From Silvanigrellales bacterium (GTDB lineage Bacteria > Bdellovibrionota_B > Oligoflexia > Silvanigrellales > Silvanigrellaceae), in NCBI GenBank assembly GCA_028285285.1, contig JANQPW010000227.1, forward strand, positions 1-7,551: a stretch of DNA of 7,551 bases. The letters run 5' to 3'. Every line of letters begins with the position of its first letter. Positions within the stretch are counted from its first letter, which is position 1. Below the pieces are notes generated by a model. The model searched no databases and was not told where the DNA came from. It saw nothing but the letters and a program-made list of their open reading frames with translations. Positions 5,908 to 7,551 of this stretch are shown here, one piece after another. The translations under genes and the position numbers were made by a program.

Positions 5908-6977
5908 AGGTGGTCTGCCGCATCTGCGCACAACCAATCGATGACAACCCAGGAAAAGATCTCGCCCCCGCAACATCGCTCGGCGCTTTACATTTGAGCT
6001 GTCAAAAGAAACTCTTTGGCAGTTCGCTTCCGCTTCTTCCAACTTTGTCAAAGAGCGATTTTCTCGGTGAACGCCTGCAAACCCACACCCGGCGGATGTC
6101 AATCAGTGGAATGCAGCCAAAACTCTCAGTTGCTCTCACAGCCACACAGTCTGAATTGAAGATCCACCCCGTCAACATGGAAAGAGAACAAGCGGGGGTG
6201 CTCATTTTGAAGCCCGACCCCAACGAATTTCCAAACGCAGCGGTGCTCGAGTTTTTTGGCATGCACCACGCTCAGCGCTTTGGCATAGATACACCGGCCA
6301 TCGCTTTGCTCGACCTTCCAGAGTTCAGCCAGCCTGTCTTTGCCATCCGCAGGTTTGATCGAGATCTCCGTGGGAACAAGACCGCACATGTTGAAGACGC
6401 CATGCAGGTTATGGGCCTTCAACGTCGCGGAGAAGATTCAAAATACGAGGGAGCCACCGCCGAAGAGGCAGGTCGCGGCATGTGGATAGCCTGTGGAAAA
6501 CGCAGGCAGGTTGCGGCTGATTTTTTGAAGCGTCTCGTTTTTTCATTCCTTTTGGGAAATGGAGATCACCACCTCAAAAACATCTCCATCATTCGCTCGT
6601 GGCGTTCACGTGAGCCCAACTATGACTCTTTGGCTCCCGCCTATGACCTAGTTCCAACAGGAGCGCTCCTGGGTGACAGTGAAATGGCTCTGACACTTCT
6701 TGGAACATCTCAGAACCCAGAGTTCACAGACTCCTTCAATCAGCTGGGATTTCACACGTCGGAAGACTTTCAGGAACTGGGAAAGCGGCTGGGCCTCCCA
6801 GAAAAATACACGGCAACTCTTTGCAGAAATCTCAGAAACTTTTTTCAATTGAAGGTCATTCCAAGCGTTGAAAGATTCCCCTTCTTAGAAGATCAGGAAG
6901 GGCTCAGAATCAAATTGCGAGAGTGCCTCGAGGATCGCCTCGGAAAATTTTCCTACACTAATAAAAAAATCAAATAG
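5904..6977 (+). CDS. hipT: HipT-like serine/threonine kinase toxin (HipA C-terminal kinase core)
   Basis: This is the kinase toxin of the HipA family, 357 residues. E. coli HipT phosphorylates tryptophanyl-tRNA synthetase; the target here is unknown. Motifs in order are: an N-terminal C5-x2-C8...H30-x2-C33 cluster with LHLSCQKKLFG; the glycine-rich loop RRMSISGMQPKLSV with S66 and S68, matching the S-x-S autophosphorylation site (S57/S59) of E. coli HipT; ILKPD with K103 as the nucleotide-binding lysine; FAIRRFDRD (146-154); the catalytic loop LLGNGDHHLKN with D221 and N226; and PAYDLV with D248 as the metal ligand. All look intact. The start is TTG at 5904, overlapping the hipS TGA, with GGGGGAGG (5891-5898) 5 nt upstream. 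GTG at 5910 is a less well spaced alternative. The rare start codon and coupling may limit toxin relative to HipS. Confidence 0.92.
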   Translation: MKVVCRICAQPIDDNPGKDLAPATSLGALHLSCQKKLFGSSLPLLPTLSKSDFLGERLQTHTRRMSISGMQPKLSVALTATQSELKIHPVNMEREQAGVLILKPDPNEFPNAAVLEFFGMHHAQRFGIDTPAIALLDLPEFSQPVFAIRRFDRDLRGNKTAHVEDAMQVMGLQRRGEDSKYEGATAEEAGRGMWIACGKRRQVAADFLKRLVFSFLLGNGDHHLKNISIIRSWRSREPNYDSLAPAYDLVPTGALLGDSEMALTLLGTSQNPEFTDSFNQLGFHTSEDFQELGKRLGLPEKYTATLCRNLRNFFQLKVIPSVERFPFLEDQEGLRIKLRECLEDRLGKFSYTNKKIK

Positions 6978-6984
6978 TTGGGTG

Positions 6985-7005
6985 ATTCAATATTCGATAT
7001 TGAAT
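6985..7005. other. AT-rich palindrome (ATTCAATAT-TCG-ATATTGAAT) between convergent genes
   Basis: This is a perfect 9-bp stem with a TCG loop, 8 bases after the hipT stop and 32 bases beyond the end of the minus-strand gene. Its position between convergent genes suits a shared transcription end. However, the stem is AT-rich and no T run follows directly on either strand; on the minus strand a run of seven T occurs only about 20 bases further on. It could instead be a protein-binding dyad. Function not established. Confidence 0.5.
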
Positions 7006-7036
7006 TGACCTCCCCAGCAAAGCTCTGTGCTCTTAC

Positions 7037-7543
7037 TCAGTCAATTTCCAGGAAAGAGTTCTGAACCTCACAATGCAAATGAAACCGGCGCTCACCCCCA
7101 CCGCAATCCTCGGTGAGAACTCCTTCTACTTCCGCTCTCCACGGCTCGGTTGAAATCATATCTTCCTTACTTGGGAGACGGGTTTCAACCCGAAGAACAC
7201 ATCTGAGGTAAGACGCCTCAGGAACAACGGTAAAGGAAGACGAATCATCGCGGCGTTCAGTTTGTGCAGCAACAACTTCCAACTCTTGAGGGTTCTCTGC
7301 CCACTCGACCGCAAGGGCGTAGTCACCAGAGCGCAAGACCGCTCCAAAGAAACTGCTCAAAACCTGATCAAAAATCGGGTTCAGGCTTGATTCCTTAGAT
7401 TTTTGCGATGTGCGCAAGGCACTTCCTCCTTCAACGAGCGAGCTTGCCCCCACCTTTTTCAAGGCTGGGGTAGAGGCTCTTCTCTTCAGAGGCTTCACTT
7501 TCTGGGCGGCTCCCAGTAGTTTGACAGATCTCCGCAATCTCAA
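7037..7543 (-). CDS. Unrecognised protein, 3' part complete, start uncertain (may continue past the window)
   Basis: No family was recognised. The frame is open to the right edge of the window and ends at TGA (7039-7037 on the minus strand). Possible starts are TTG at 7543 or TTG at 7537; the latter has GAAGGG about 6 nt upstream. The gene may also begin outside. From the 7543 start it has 168 residues. Residues 1-50 are very basic and low-complexity (many R, K, S, A), followed by SSLNPIFDQVLSSFFGAVLRSGDYALAVEWAENPQ, which looks helical. The C-terminal half (102-168) has beta-type alternation (SYLRCVLRVETRL, RAEVEGVLT, RRFHLHCEVQNSFLEID). No signal peptide or membrane segment was seen. It is convergent with hipBST and so is not part of that operon. 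Confidence 0.6.
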   Translation of the reverse strand: MRLRRSVKLLGAAQKVKPLKRRASTPALKKVGASSLVEGGSALRTSQKSKESSLNPIFDQVLSSFFGAVLRSGDYALAVEWAENPQELEVVAAQTERRDDSSSFTVVPEASYLRCVLRVETRLPSKEDMISTEPWRAEVEGVLTEDCGGGERRFHLHCEVQNSFLEID

Positions 7544-7551
7544 CCCTTCGC

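Noticed and set aside
5563..6977. hipS and hipT as one hipA gene broken by a frameshift
   Set aside because: Each part has its own start and ribosome-binding site and stop overlap, both are full-length for HipS and HipT, and the HipT-specific S-x-S loop and N-terminal Cys cluster argue for a native split.
6978..7010. Possible integron attC site after hipT, prompted by GTTGGGT before the palindrome
   Set aside because: The core motif is at the wrong end of the palindrome, and no matching RYYYAAC partner or L-box pattern was found.

Overview
The window looks like chromosomal DNA from a Gram-negative bacterium of moderate GC content. It carries a complete proteobacterial-type sucCD pair, two genes for exported (probably lipoprotein) products, and a complete three-gene hipBST-type toxin-antitoxin operon. 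The large cysteine-containing, lipoprotein-like products would suit a deltaproteobacterium or Bdellovibrionota/Oligoflexia-type organism. That placement is a guess from style, because no rRNA or other marker is present.

Layout. Positions 1-213 form a near-perfect 95-bp-arm inverted repeat. Its right arm lies in the 3' end of an open frame ending at 356, whose end resembles the last strands of a beta-barrel protein. The left arm reads as a mirror copy, so this end may be a fold-back assembly or amplification artefact. Positions 428-2512 hold sucC and sucD, the two subunits of succinyl-CoA synthetase, as a tight operon with a plausible promoter just upstream. Positions 2626-5054 hold two translationally coupled genes (ATGA overlap) for unrecognised exported proteins. 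The first has ten cysteines after its predicted cleavage region. The second has a hydrophobic hairpin in mid-protein.

Positions 5055-5224 are an AT-rich intergenic region with four repeats starting at 5081, 5112, 5153 and 5184, spaced 31, 41 and 31 bp. Each of the first three contains a TATY-N8-GATA-like core (the first imperfect), so they are good candidates for HipB operators. Positions 5225-6977 hold hipB (XRE-type DNA-binding protein), hipS (stand-alone HipA N-terminal subdomain) and hipT (HipA-like kinase core), each overlapping the next by 3-4 bases. HipT carries the S-I-S-G-x-Q-P-K loop, the G-D-x-H-x-x-N catalytic loop and the Y-D metal site expected of an active Ser/Thr kinase. It also has an N-terminal C-x2-C...H-x2-C cluster. 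A 9-bp-stem palindrome at 6985-7005 lies between hipT and a convergent, unrecognised minus-strand gene that runs to the right edge.

The most interesting unit is the hipBST operon with its helically phased operator array. In the characterised E. coli O127:H6 system the toxin is neutralised by HipS rather than by HipB; the same division of labour is inferred here.
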